From the NCBI GenBank assembly GCA_030648675.1, contig JAUSGV010000114.1, forward strand, positions 1 to 20,708: a DNA stretch of 20,708 nucleotides, read 5' to 3'. The stretch comes from Dehalococcoidales bacterium (GTDB lineage: Bacteria; Chloroflexota; Dehalococcoidia; Dehalococcoidales; UBA2162). Position numbers and translations under genes: made by a program. The notes under the pieces are model-generated. The model saw only the letters and a list, made by a program, of their open reading frames with translations. It did not search any database and had not been told where the DNA came from. Below, one piece after another: positions 6,505-13,689 of the stretch; position 1 is the first letter of the stretch; every line of letters starts with the position of its first letter.

Positions 6505-6927
6505 ATGACAGAAATCATTAAAAAAGATACTGATTACGCCATGCGGATGCTGGCGTTTCTGGCACTCAATGACGGAAAGTCACCCGTCGCCGCCAAGAAA
6601 CTGGCAAAGGACGGGGAAGTCCCCGAGGATTTCGCTTACAAGATACTACGAAAACTGACCCGCGCCGGGTTGGCCGTCGGCACGATGGGAAGTCACGGTG
6701 GTTTCAAACTAGGGAAAGCACCGAAGGACATCGCCCTTCTTGAAGTAGTATCGGCCGTACAAGGAGACATATCCGTCAGGAAATGCTGCCTGGCCAAAGA
6801 CGCCTGCCCCCGCCAGGGAATTTGCGATATTTCCAAAGTCCTCGGCGGTCTCCAGAACAACCTGACCGGTTCTTTGAAGAGAATAACTCTGGCAGATATA
6901 TTAAAAGAAGCCCAATATAAAAAATAG
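6505..6927 (+). CDS. Rrf2 family transcriptional regulator (IscR/NsrR-like, Fe-S)
   Basis: This is a 140-aa winged-helix protein of the Rrf2 family. The N terminus TDYAMRMLAFLAL and the HTH region VAAKKLAKDGEVPEDFAYKILRKLTRAGL, followed by the wing GSHGGFKLGK, are diagnostic. Three cysteines spaced C95-x5-C101-x5-C107, with an extra C94, match the Fe-S ligand spacing of IscR and NsrR, so it probably senses nitric oxide or redox state through a cluster. It lies 10 nt upstream of hcp and shares its promoter; the palindrome over the -10 suggests repression relieved on cluster damage. AGAGGAT precedes ATG 6505. Control of hcp by a NsrR-type protein is known in enterobacteria; here it is inferred from context. 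Confidence 0.9.
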   Translation: MTEIIKKDTDYAMRMLAFLALNDGKSPVAAKKLAKDGEVPEDFAYKILRKLTRAGLAVGTMGSHGGFKLGKAPKDIALLEVVSAVQGDISVRKCCLAKDACPRQGICDISKVLGGLQNNLTGSLKRITLADILKEAQYKK

Positions 6928-6937
6928 GGAGGAGTAA

Positions 6938-8491
6938 ATGTTTTGCAATCAGTGTGAACAGACAAGTAAAGGAGGCGCTTGTACCACCATCGGTGTTTGC
7001 GGGAAGTCACCCGAGGTGGCCGGCAAGCAGGACGAGCTGGTCGCCGCCCTTATCGGACTGGCCCGTGCCGCGGAAGGCAAGAAACCGGGGAAACACGCCG
7101 ACGAACTAGTCATGGAGGGGCTATTTGCCACCCTGACTAACGTCAACTTCGACCCGGCCCGTTTCGACGAATTTAACGAAATAGCGGACAAAGAGACGAC
7201 AGCCCTCGGCGCTACGCAACAGTACGATCCGAATGCCCTTTTTAAGGGTGATACCGACGTAGTTTCGCTACGCTCGACGTTACTTTTCGGTTTAAAGGGT
7301 ATGGCAGCCTACGCCTGGCATGCTCATGTACTGGGAAAAGACGACACTGAAGTCACCGGCTGGTTTTATAAAGGCCTGAGAGAGATCGCGAAAGACCACA
7401 GCGTCGACGAATGGCTGTCGCTCATCATGGAATTCGGCCAGGTAAATCTCAAGTGCATGGCACTGCTGGATGAAGCCAATACCTCGACCTTCGGGCACCC
7501 GGTCCCGACCAAGGTCAGTTTGAAAGTAGAGAAAGGCCCCTTCATCGTGATAAGCGGGCACGACCTCCTGGACCTAAAACAACTGCTCGAGCAGACCGAA
7601 GGAAAAGGTATCAACATCTATACGCACGGCGAAATGCTGCCGGCCCATGCTTATCCGGGTCTTAAGAAATTCTCCCACCTCAAAGGCAACTTCGGTACCG
7701 CCTGGCAAAACCAGCAACATGAACTTACCGATGCTCCGGGAGCAATAGTGTTCACCACCAACTGCATGATGCTCCCGAAGAGCTCATATCGGGACAACGT
7801 GTTCACCTCCTCTATCGTGGGCTGTCCGGCCGTCACGCATATTACCGAAAAAGATGGGGAAAAGGACTTTTCCCCGGTGATCAAGCGAGCTCTTCACCTG
7901 GGCGGGTGGAAAGAAGACAAGCAATTTACCGGGATCAACGGCGGCAAAGAAGTAACGACCGGTTTCGCCCGCAATACCGTCATGGGCGTGGCCGATACCG
8001 TGATCGGCGCCGTGAAATCCGGAGCGATCAAGCATTTCTTCCTTGTCGGCGGCTGCGATGGAGCCAAGACCGGACGGAACTATTACACTGATTTCGTCAA
8101 GAGCACCCCGGCTAATACCGCCATCCTGACGCTGGCCTGCGGTAAATACCGCTTTAACGACCTCGATATCGGCCAGATCGGCCCGTTACCGCGCATACTC
8201 GACGTAGGGCAGTGCAACGACGCCTATTCCGCTATTCAGATAGCGGTGGCCCTGGCCGGTGCTTTCAATTGCGGCGTGAACGACCTGCCGTTGACTCTCG
8301 TACTGTCCTGGTACGAGCAGAAAGCGGTATGTATATTGCTGACGCTGTTTTCACTCAATATCAAAAATATTTACCTTGGACCTACCCTCCCGGCTTTCCT
8401 TTCTCCAAACGTCCTGAAGGTCCTTGTGGAAAAATTCAATATCAAACCGATAAGTACCCCTGAAGCCGACTTGAAGGCGATCCTGGGGTAA
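6938..8491 (+). CDS. hcp: Hydroxylamine reductase / hybrid cluster protein (class I-like)
   Basis: Hcp carries a [4Fe-4S] cluster and a hybrid Fe-S-O cluster. It reduces hydroxylamine in vitro and is linked to nitric oxide detoxification and S-nitrosylation in anaerobes. The N terminus has C3-x2-C6-x8-C15-x5-C21, the class I spacing. All eight expected hybrid-cluster ligands are visible: H208 (SGHD), E232 (HGEM), C276 (TTNC), C373 (GGCDG), C401 (ACGKYRF), C426 (GQCND), E460 and K462 (WYEQKA). At 517 aa it is slightly shorter than the Desulfovibrio protein. GGAGGA lies 5 nt before ATG 6938. It is the second gene of an operon with the Rrf2 regulator, and a strong hairpin follows the stop codon. 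Confidence 0.96.
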   Translation: MFCNQCEQTSKGGACTTIGVCGKSPEVAGKQDELVAALIGLARAAEGKKPGKHADELVMEGLFATLTNVNFDPARFDEFNEIADKETTALGATQQYDPNALFKGDTDVVSLRSTLLFGLKGMAAYAWHAHVLGKDDTEVTGWFYKGLREIAKDHSVDEWLSLIMEFGQVNLKCMALLDEANTSTFGHPVPTKVSLKVEKGPFIVISGHDLLDLKQLLEQTEGKGINIYTHGEMLPAHAYPGLKKFSHLKGNFGTAWQNQQHELTDAPGAIVFTTNCMMLPKSSYRDNVFTSSIVGCPAVTHITEKDGEKDFSPVIKRALHLGGWKEDKQFTGINGGKEVTTGFARNTVMGVADTVIGAVKSGAIKHFFLVGGCDGAKTGRNYYTDFVKSTPANTAILTLACGKYRFNDLDIGQIGPLPRILDVGQCNDAYSAIQIAVALAGAFNCGVNDLPLTLVLSWYEQKAVCILLTLFSLNIKNIYLGPTLPAFLSPNVLKVLVEKFNIKPISTPEADLKAILG

Positions 8492-8508
8492 TACCCATCG
8501 CTCAGAAG

Positions 8509-8548
8509 AGATAGGGCAGGCTCGCAGATTTACGAGCCTGCCCTATCT
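8509..8548 (+). terminator. Strong hairpin after hcp, probable terminator
   Basis: A perfect 16-bp stem, AGATAGGGCAGGCTCG (8509-8524) with its complement (8533-8548), encloses an 8-nt loop and begins 18 nt after the hcp stop. There is no clear U-tract afterwards, so it may act as a transcript-stabilising 3' hairpin rather than a classic intrinsic terminator. Confidence 0.65.
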
Positions 8549-8626
8549 TGCGTTCCCGCGAAGTTGACTGCGCCAAATACCGGATGTATTCTAGTACCAA
8601 CAATGTTCGCTTATAACGGAGGTCCC

Positions 8627-9115
8627 ATGCGGCGCAGATTATTCCTTATAATTTTGTCAATCGCTTCGGCGGTGGTTCTAACTGCCGGCTGCTCATCCTC
8701 GACCGGAGGTTCGTCGACAGCCAAACCGAGCCAGGAGATCCTTAGAAAAAGCACCATCGGTACCGACTGGCAAATGTACCAGATGCGGCTCATCCTCCCG
8801 CCCGGCTCTAGTTTTCCTGTACTGTTAAAGTTGGCTGCCGGTGACAAAGTGGATGGATATTTCTACCTGGAAAAGGGGATGAATGTCGATTTCGGTGTCA
8901 ACGCCGACTCACCGGTCTACCACTCAACGCCAAACGCTACCGGTAATGTCACTTCCGACCGTTTTTCCTTCACCGCTTCCAAAGAACAGGGCAGCACGTA
9001 TTCACTGCAGTTCAGCAGTACGCCTAACTCCACAGAACAGGAGGTTGTTTTCTTGGAAGTGATGTACCCCATGAAGGGATCGTTCGCGGTATTCGTTCCT
9101 CTGGAAACGAAATAG
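8627..9115 (+). CDS. Small lipoprotein, GOLD/emp24-like beta domain possible
   Basis: The start at ATG 8627 is supported by GGAGGT just upstream and by a clear lipoprotein signal: MRRR, a hydrophobic stretch, then LTAGC with the lipidated cysteine at residue 22. A Ser/Thr/Gly linker follows. The mature part (about residues 40-162) is beta-rich: LPPGSSFPVLLKLAAGDKVDGYFYLEKGMNVDFGV and later DRFSFTASKEQGSTYSLQFSS. This pattern resembles the GOLD/emp24-type proteins common in Dehalococcoidia, but I recognise it only loosely. An in-frame ATG at 8564 would put 21 odd residues before the signal peptide and has no Shine-Dalgarno. It is probably surface-anchored; function unknown. Confidence 0.8.
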   Translation: MRRRLFLIILSIASAVVLTAGCSSSTGGSSTAKPSQEILRKSTIGTDWQMYQMRLILPPGSSFPVLLKLAAGDKVDGYFYLEKGMNVDFGVNADSPVYHSTPNATGNVTSDRFSFTASKEQGSTYSLQFSSTPNSTEQEVVFLEVMYPMKGSFAVFVPLETK

Positions 9116-9204
9116 CCCCGCGGTTCACCTTTGCAGGCATCATCGTTGGAGTTGCCGGTGCATTATTCGAGTGAATCCCGGTTGGCACGCAAATTAGAAA
9201 CTGT

Positions 9205-9534
9205 TTACCCGCCTTGGTGCATCGCCTCTCTAAGAATATTTTTATCGTCCTCAGGCGATGAGGTGGAAAAAGTGGTACAGTCGGCGTGACTCTGATGACC
9301 GGAAACGCCGATATCTTTGGCGGTACACTCGAGCCGGTCGTTAAATTTACAGTTAGCTGCCATACACGCGCCGATTCCGCCGGTTACTTCCTTGATGCCG
9401 CCCGCGGCGCTGGCATGAATAAGGGTATTACATTCGGCGTGATAACCGACGTTTATCGCCCGGGTATGGCACATGGCACTCGAATTGTAAGCACAGCTCG
9501 ACATATTACAGTTCGCTACCGGAGTCATATCCAT
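9205..9534 (-). CDS. Tandem DUF1540 cysteine-rich protein
   Basis: This 109-aa protein has two DUF1540-like repeats. Repeat 1 has cysteines C9, C14, C22 and C35; repeat 2 has C57, C62, C70 and C86, with the same first spacings (x4, x7) and a His three residues before the last Cys of each. DUF1540 is a short family of unknown function thought to bind a metal such as zinc. I start at 9534 because GGAGG lies 8 nt upstream (complement of 9543-9547); the extension to 9552 begins at a non-ATG codon. The neighbours are on the opposite strand, so it is probably monocistronic. The stretch 9116-9204 shows nothing. Confidence 0.8.
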   Translation of the reverse strand: MDMTPVANCNMSSCAYNSSAMCHTRAINVGYHAECNTLIHASAAGGIKEVTGGIGACMAANCKFNDRLECTAKDIGVSGHQSHADCTTFSTSSPEDDKNILREAMHQGG

Positions 9535-9618
9535 AAAACCTACCTCCAACATCGTTTACTCGATAAAAACAGGATAATGGATATTCAATTAAAAAGTTAT
9601 AAACGCAGGTGGGAAATA

Positions 9619-9635
9619 GTTACAAATCTGTGACA
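9619..9635 (+). promoter_or_regulatory. GTNACA-N5-GTNACA box upstream of histidine kinase
   Basis: GTTACA and GTGACA are separated by 5 nt (11-bp period, one helical turn). TTTTGCC and TTTTTATCAC follow. A near-identical arrangement stands at 11322-11338 before the PNPOx gene. The direct-repeat spacing is like that of OmpR/PhoB-type activator boxes, but the regulator is unknown. Confidence 0.4.
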
Positions 9636-9710
9636 TTTTGCCTTTTTATCACTAAAAGCCTATGTTTGGCTTGAATTTTCCCAGCCCCTGTCTTTATGCT
9701 TAAGGACGAT

Positions 9711-10796
9711 ATGAAACAGGCAACCGAAGCCGGCAGGCAAGAACCGGCCAAACTGAATGTCAACGCACCGGAAATAACCGGTCTGTTGGAAGCACTCCCG
9801 GGTTACGTCCTGCTGATAGATGAAGAACACCGTATTTTGCAGACAAATAAAGCGGCACGGGAAATCTTTGGAATAGACACCAAAGACATAATCGGCGGCT
9901 ATTGTCCAAAGGTGATACACGGGTCGGACAAGGTATGGCCCGGCTGTCCTCTTGAAGAAGTTATACAAAAGGGACAGCCCGTGGAACGCGAGGTATTCGA
10001 CGAAAAATCCGGACGCTGGCTCGAATCGACCATCTCTCCCGTACAGGGAACAACTCCCGACGGGCACAAGATTTTCCTGCACACCGTCACCGATATCACC
10101 GCCGTCAAGCAAGCCGAAAAAATAAAGGACGAGTTCCTTGGCATGGTCTCCCATGAATTGAAGACCCCGCTGACCATAATAATCGGTGCTCTTAACACCG
10201 CTCACACGCCGGGGATCTCTACGGCAGATGTGGAAGAACTCCTCAAGGATGCACTCGACAGCGCCGGTTTCCTGGCCGGAATGGTAGAGAACCTGTTGGA
10301 GCTTTCCCGCGCCAAGAACATCCGGTCTAAAATTAAGACCGAACAGATCGATTTCGGCGAGATTGCGTGGGGCGTAGCCCATAAATTTAACTTACGATCA
10401 CCAAAGCATAAAATATGCCTAGACATGCCGGCGAGATTGCCGGATATCGCTGTCGATAAAGCCAAAGTCGAGAGAATACTTTTTAATCTCGTGGAAAACG
10501 CCGTTAAATTTTCACCAACAGGCGGCGAGATAACCATTGCCGCCCGGAGGGAAGGCAGGAGCTTGCAAATCTGTATCAGCGACCAGGGGTCAGGAATAAC
10601 CGGGGAAGATCAAAAGAGACTGTTCCAGAGCTTCGAGCAACTGGCCAGTGAAAGAATTGCCATGCAGGGACTGGGACTCGGCTTGAGCGCATGCCGCGCG
10701 CTCGTGGAAGCACACGGCGGCAAAATTTGGGTAGAGTCCAACCCGGGCAGGGGGTCCAATTTTATCTTTACCCTGCCTTTATGGTCTTCCAATTAA
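9711..10796 (+). CDS. PAS domain sensor histidine kinase (orphan)
   Basis: This is a soluble-looking sensor kinase without membrane segments. A PAS domain spans residues about 20-130 and carries two cysteines in IGGYCPKVIHGSDKVWPGCP (C65, C79), a pattern seen in PAS domains suspected of redox or metal sensing. The HisKA box FLGMVSHELKTPLTII has the phospho-acceptor H148. The HATPase_c domain shows the N box NLVENAVKFSP, the G1 box DQGSGIT and the G2 box GLGLGLSACRALVEAHGG. ATG 9711 is preferred because AAGGA lies 4 nt upstream; ATG 9696 in the same frame would add 5 residues. No response regulator gene is adjacent. A paired box lies at 9619-9635. The stretch 10797-10898 downstream shows no gene. 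Confidence 0.92.
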   Translation: MKQATEAGRQEPAKLNVNAPEITGLLEALPGYVLLIDEEHRILQTNKAAREIFGIDTKDIIGGYCPKVIHGSDKVWPGCPLEEVIQKGQPVEREVFDEKSGRWLESTISPVQGTTPDGHKIFLHTVTDITAVKQAEKIKDEFLGMVSHELKTPLTIIIGALNTAHTPGISTADVEELLKDALDSAGFLAGMVENLLELSRAKNIRSKIKTEQIDFGEIAWGVAHKFNLRSPKHKICLDMPARLPDIAVDKAKVERILFNLVENAVKFSPTGGEITIAARREGRSLQICISDQGSGITGEDQKRLFQSFEQLASERIAMQGLGLGLSACRALVEAHGGKIWVESNPGRGSNFIFTLPLWSSN

Positions 10797-10898
10797 ACTC
10801 TTGCCCTAGAAATGTTACCATTACCCTCAGTATCCCTGGTTCGTCATCACCAGCACACGTGCTTTTTCGGACACAAAATAACCAACTCCGTTATTTTA

Positions 10899-11213
10899 TT
10901 ATGGGGGCGATTCGTGTTCGGCGCCCCAGGCGCGCATCTGATCCAAAATCGGGCCGAGGCTACGCCCTCTGTCTGTGAGGGCGTACTCGACACGTGGGGG
11001 AATCTCAGCATAGATAGTTCGTTTCAGGATACCTGCCTCTTCGAGCTCCTTCAGCCGCTGGGTTAGTGTTCTGGGGCTGACCCCGGCGAGAGACCGGCGC
11101 AGTTCTCCGAACCGCTTTGTACCCGTCAAGAGGTCGCGCAGTATTAGTAAAGTCCACTTTCCGCTGACAACTTTCAGCGTCGTCTCTACCGTTCAGTTGT
11201 GCACGCTACTCAT
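10899..11213 (-). CDS. HxlR-type winged-helix regulator with in-frame TGA at the conserved Cys (selenocysteine or nonsense)
   Basis: Reading from ATG 11213, which has GAGG at proper spacing, the frame is MSSVHN, then TGA (11195-11193), then TVETTLKVVSGKWTLL and a complete HxlR domain: LTGTKRFGELRRSLAGVSP, RTLTQRLKELEEAGILKR, PPRVEYALTDRGRSL and MRAWG. With the TGA read through it is 104 codons, the normal size. HxlR proteins usually read C-P-V-E-x-T-L-x-V-x-x-G-K-W; the TGA occupies exactly the Cys position, the redox-sensing residue in YodB and HypR. No other lesion is visible. A later TTG (11129) would remove the first helices and has no Shine-Dalgarno. It is divergent from the PNPOx gene, with an operator-like palindrome between them. 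Either a selenoprotein, a fresh pseudogene or a base error. Confidence 0.7.
11162..11179 (-). other. Hairpin 13 nt downstream of the in-frame TGA (SECIS-like candidate)
   Basis: On the minus strand CGCUGA (11179-11174) and UCAGCG (11167-11162) form a perfect 6-bp stem with a 6-nt loop AAGUUG. It starts 13 nt after the TGA at 11195-11193. Bacterial SECIS hairpins lie at about this distance and have G and U in the loop. There is no obvious bulged U, and the loop G is third, so the match is suggestive only. Confidence 0.3.
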
Positions 11214-11250
11214 TAGTATCCTCTTGTTTACTATGTTTAAATAAAATAAC

Positions 11251-11288
11251 TACTTTACAAAGTATCATGGCTGGTTGATAATTGTCAA
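11251..11288 (-). promoter_or_regulatory. HxlR gene promoter with operator-like palindrome
   Basis: On the minus strand TTGACA (11288-11283) is followed after 16 nt by GATACT (11266-11261). Overlapping the -10 is the palindrome TACTTT-GT-AAAGTA (11264-11251), a shape seen at operators of YodB/HxlR-type repressors. Autorepression is inferred. Confidence 0.5.
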
Positions 11289-11321
11289 CAGGTACCGCCA
11301 ATAGTGGTTTACCGAACGACA

Positions 11322-11338
11322 GTCACATTTTTGTAACA
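11322..11338 (+). promoter_or_regulatory. GTNACA-N5-GTNACA box upstream of PNPOx gene
   Basis: GTCACA-TTTTT-GTAACA is followed by TTTGTGCC and TTTTTATGAC. The arrangement matches the box at 9619-9635 in front of the histidine kinase, so both genes may share a regulator. Confidence 0.4.
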
Positions 11339-11420
11339 TTTGTGCCCGCCGTTTTTATGACTTTGTTATGGTATTTGGATTACTATGGCGGTAGCTGAAT
11401 ATAATCTGGGAGGGATCAAC

Positions 11421-11819
11421 ATGGCTAAACTAACCGCGGAAATGAAAACCTTTCTTGCCAGCGGTAGAGACCCGGTAACAGTGTTCGTAGGCACCGCGGC
11501 CAACGACGGCATGCCCAACATATCTGCCAAAGGCACCTTTATCCACGTCGTCGACGATGAGACGCTGGCTTACGCCGACGTCTATTCACTGAAGACTATG
11601 GAAAACCTGAAGCATAACCCGCACGTCGTCATCGCTGTCGTCAACACGAAAACGTATAAGGGCTACCAGTTCAAGGGTATCGGTGAGATAGTGGACAAGG
11701 GTGGGCTTGTCCAGGAGGCACAAAGGCAAAATCCGCTGGCGAAGACGGTAACAAAAGTGAAACTGCACTCGATATACCTGATGGACTATGGGCCGGAGGC
11801 TGGCAAGAAGGTCGGATAA
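11421..11819 (+). CDS. Pyridoxamine 5'-phosphate oxidase family FMN-binding protein
   Basis: This is a 132-aa split-barrel flavin-binding protein of the PNPOx-like superfamily. Typical strands are DPVTVFVGTAANDGMPNISAKGTFIHVVDDETLAYADVYSLKTMENLKHNPHVVIAVV and then YKGYQFKGIGEIVDKG. Such small proteins usually bind FMN (or F420 or heme) as dimers, and many are general flavin reductases; the substrate cannot be told. GGGAGGG lies 6 nt before ATG 11421, so this start is better than the in-frame ATG 11385. It is divergent from the HxlR-type regulator, a common pairing for HxlR-controlled flavoproteins. It ends 3 nt from the convergent Kelch gene. Confidence 0.87.
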   Translation: MAKLTAEMKTFLASGRDPVTVFVGTAANDGMPNISAKGTFIHVVDDETLAYADVYSLKTMENLKHNPHVVIAVVNTKTYKGYQFKGIGEIVDKGGLVQEAQRQNPLAKTVTKVKLHSIYLMDYGPEAGKKVG

Positions 11820-11822
11820 TCA

Positions 11823-12851
11823 TCAGGGCACGAAAGCTTCATTGGCGCGGCTGTCGGAAGAACCGGGCGACAGGCCGCCGCCGATGACGTAGACAATCCC
11901 CCCCGAAACGGCGGCTCCGAGCCCGTGCCGGGCTGTCGGCATCGGAGGGGACTTCGTCCAGGTATCGGTAACGGGGTCGTATCCCTCGTTATCGGCGAAG
12001 GTGCCCTCAGGACTCTCGCCGCCGAAAACGTAAATCCTGTCGTTCACAACACCCGCACCAATACCGCTGCGGGCTGTCGGCATGGGTGATTTCGCTGTCC
12101 AGGTATCGGTTGACGGGTCGTACATCTCGTTCATATTCAGGTTTGATCTGTAGTTGAACCTCAGACGCCCGCCGATGGCGTATATCTTTCCGTTCACCAC
12201 ACCCGCCGCCAGATGGTCTCGGGCAGTCGGCATCGAAGCTTTTTCTTCCCATGAATCCGTAGCCGGATTATAGACTTCCAGGTCCGCGATGTTTGCGTTT
12301 CCAGCAGTTACGCCGCCTATGACGTAAATCTTTTCCCCAACTACGACAGCGGCATGAGCACTCCGCGGCTTGAGCATAGGCGTCCTGGCGCGCCAGGTGT
12401 CTGCCGCGGGGTCGTATTCAAATACCTGGTTTACCGGACCGGTATTGGAACCACCCATGACGTATATCTTGCCGCCGAGTGCTGCCGCGGCAGTGTGGTG
12501 CAAGGCTAACGGAAGGTCTGCCATTCTCGACCATGTATCCGAATCGGGATCGTACATCTCTACGAGTTTCGTCACCCCGGTTCCCGGAGCAATTCCGCCG
12601 ATGACGAGAACGTCATGCCCCAAAGAAACTACCGACACTTCGCTGCGGGGTGAAGGAAGCTGTGCCAGCTTCAACCATTTATTCGCAGGAGGGGTAACGT
12701 TTTCTGATGGCGAAGGCGGAGGCGTTTCGATACCTTTCGGAACAACGGGCGCCGGGGAAACGGAACGCGGTAAGGAACAGGACGCCGCCGGTAAAATCAA
12801 AAAGGCGGCAGCCGCTAAATTTACCCCGAAATTCACTCTATAAGAATTCAC
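11823..12851 (-). CDS. Kelch-repeat lipoprotein
   Basis: This 342-aa exported protein has a signal-like N terminus: VNFGVNLAAAAFLILPAASC, with a possible lipidated Cys at residue 25, then a Pro/Ser-rich linker. Six Kelch motifs follow, each with the G-(K/D)-x-(I/L)-(Y/V)-V-(I/M/F)-G-G core, the Y-(D/N)-P strand and a W (TDTWTAKSPMPTAR-type blade linkers). They should fold as one six-bladed propeller. The start is GTG 12851, overlapping the end of korB by 14 nt; GTG 12836 is a second possibility. Translational coupling to korB is likely. Blades 3-5 are close copies of each other, suggesting recent internal duplication. Function unknown; probably protein or glycan binding at the cell surface. 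Confidence 0.85.
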   Translation of the reverse strand: MNSYRVNFGVNLAAAAFLILPAASCSLPRSVSPAPVVPKGIETPPPSPSENVTPPANKWLKLAQLPSPRSEVSVVSLGHDVLVIGGIAPGTGVTKLVEMYDPDSDTWSRMADLPLALHHTAAAALGGKIYVMGGSNTGPVNQVFEYDPAADTWRARTPMLKPRSAHAAVVVGEKIYVIGGVTAGNANIADLEVYNPATDSWEEKASMPTARDHLAAGVVNGKIYAIGGRLRFNYRSNLNMNEMYDPSTDTWTAKSPMPTARSGIGAGVVNDRIYVFGGESPEGTFADNEGYDPVTDTWTKSPPMPTARHGLGAAVSGGIVYVIGGGLSPGSSDSRANEAFVP

Positions 12852-13689
12852 TCAACAACTTTTCCACGCCCGCCGGCTGCTGCGGCTGGTTAACCAGCGG
12901 GCGTTGCTTTATAGCGGGCAGTTGGTCTTCGAACGTAGGCCGTGCTTGCTCGAATATAACCCCGATGGGGATGCGTTCGCCCCATTCCATGGCCTTGCTG
13001 ATAGCAGCCACTTTATCCCCCGTATTGTATTTTGTTTCGTCCAGCTTGTAAACCCGCTGCCGGTACCAGTCGAAAGTGTTCACCCGGTTAAACGTAACAC
13101 AGGGCTGAAGAATGTCGATAAGGGCGAAGCCGCGATGGCGAATGCCCCTCTTTATCATCTCCGCCAGGTGTTCCAGATCTCCCGCGAAGGAACGGGCGAC
13201 AAAACCGGCTCCGGTAACGATTGCCAGAGCCAGCGGGTTGACCGGCGAAGGAGCCCCTTCAAGGGTCGTCCGCGTGACGTAGCCGGGCTCGCTGGTCGGT
13301 GACGCCTGTCCTTTGGTCAAAGCATAGACCTGGTTGTCATGCACGAGGTAAGTGATATCGTGGTTGCGACGCACCGCATGAAGGAAATGATTGCCGCCTT
13401 CGCCATAGGCATCGCCGTCTCCGCTGACGGCAATAACGATAAGCTCGTGGTTGACCATCTTCGCAGCTACAGCCACAGGTATCGGACGGCCGTGTAGAGA
13501 GTTAAAGACGTTTCCCCGCGTATAGTGCGGTAATTTACCCGCCTGGCCGATGCCGGAAACCAGCAGGATACGGTCTGGCTCAAGATTCAAACCGACCATG
13601 GCTTTTTTAAAGGCATTCAGGATGCCGAAGTTGCCGCATCCCGCACACCAGGCCGGGGTAAGCCCGGCGTAGTCATTAATGTTTACCAT
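12838..13689 (-). CDS. korB: 2-oxoacid:ferredoxin oxidoreductase, beta subunit
   Basis: This is the TPP-binding catalytic subunit of a cytoplasmic 2-oxoacid (2-oxoglutarate-type) ferredoxin oxidoreductase, which decarboxylates a 2-oxoacid to the acyl-CoA and reduces ferredoxin. At 283 aa it has the family length. The Fe-S ligands are suggested by WCAGCGNFGIL (C15, C18) and C197 in DILQPCVTFN. The TPP/Mg motif is GDGDAYGEGGNHFLHAVRRN (90-109), then DNQVYALTKGQASPTS. ATG 13689 overlaps the last 7 nt of korA. No separate ferredoxin-like (delta) subunit is present. The exact oxoacid (2-oxoglutarate, pyruvate or branched-chain) cannot be fixed from sequence. Confidence 0.93.
   Translation of the reverse strand: MVNINDYAGLTPAWCAGCGNFGILNAFKKAMVGLNLEPDRILLVSGIGQAGKLPHYTRGNVFNSLHGRPIPVAVAAKMVNHELIVIAVSGDGDAYGEGGNHFLHAVRRNHDITYLVHDNQVYALTKGQASPTSEPGYVTRTTLEGAPSPVNPLALAIVTGAGFVARSFAGDLEHLAEMIKRGIRHRGFALIDILQPCVTFNRVNTFDWYRQRVYKLDETKYNTGDKVAAISKAMEWGERIPIGVIFEQARPTFEDQLPAIKQRPLVNQPQQPAGVEKLLSEFL

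Noticed and set aside
10899..11129. Short version of the HxlR gene starting at TTG 11129
   Set aside because: It would lack the first helices including GKW, and no Shine-Dalgarno is present, while a proper ATG with Shine-Dalgarno exists at 11213.
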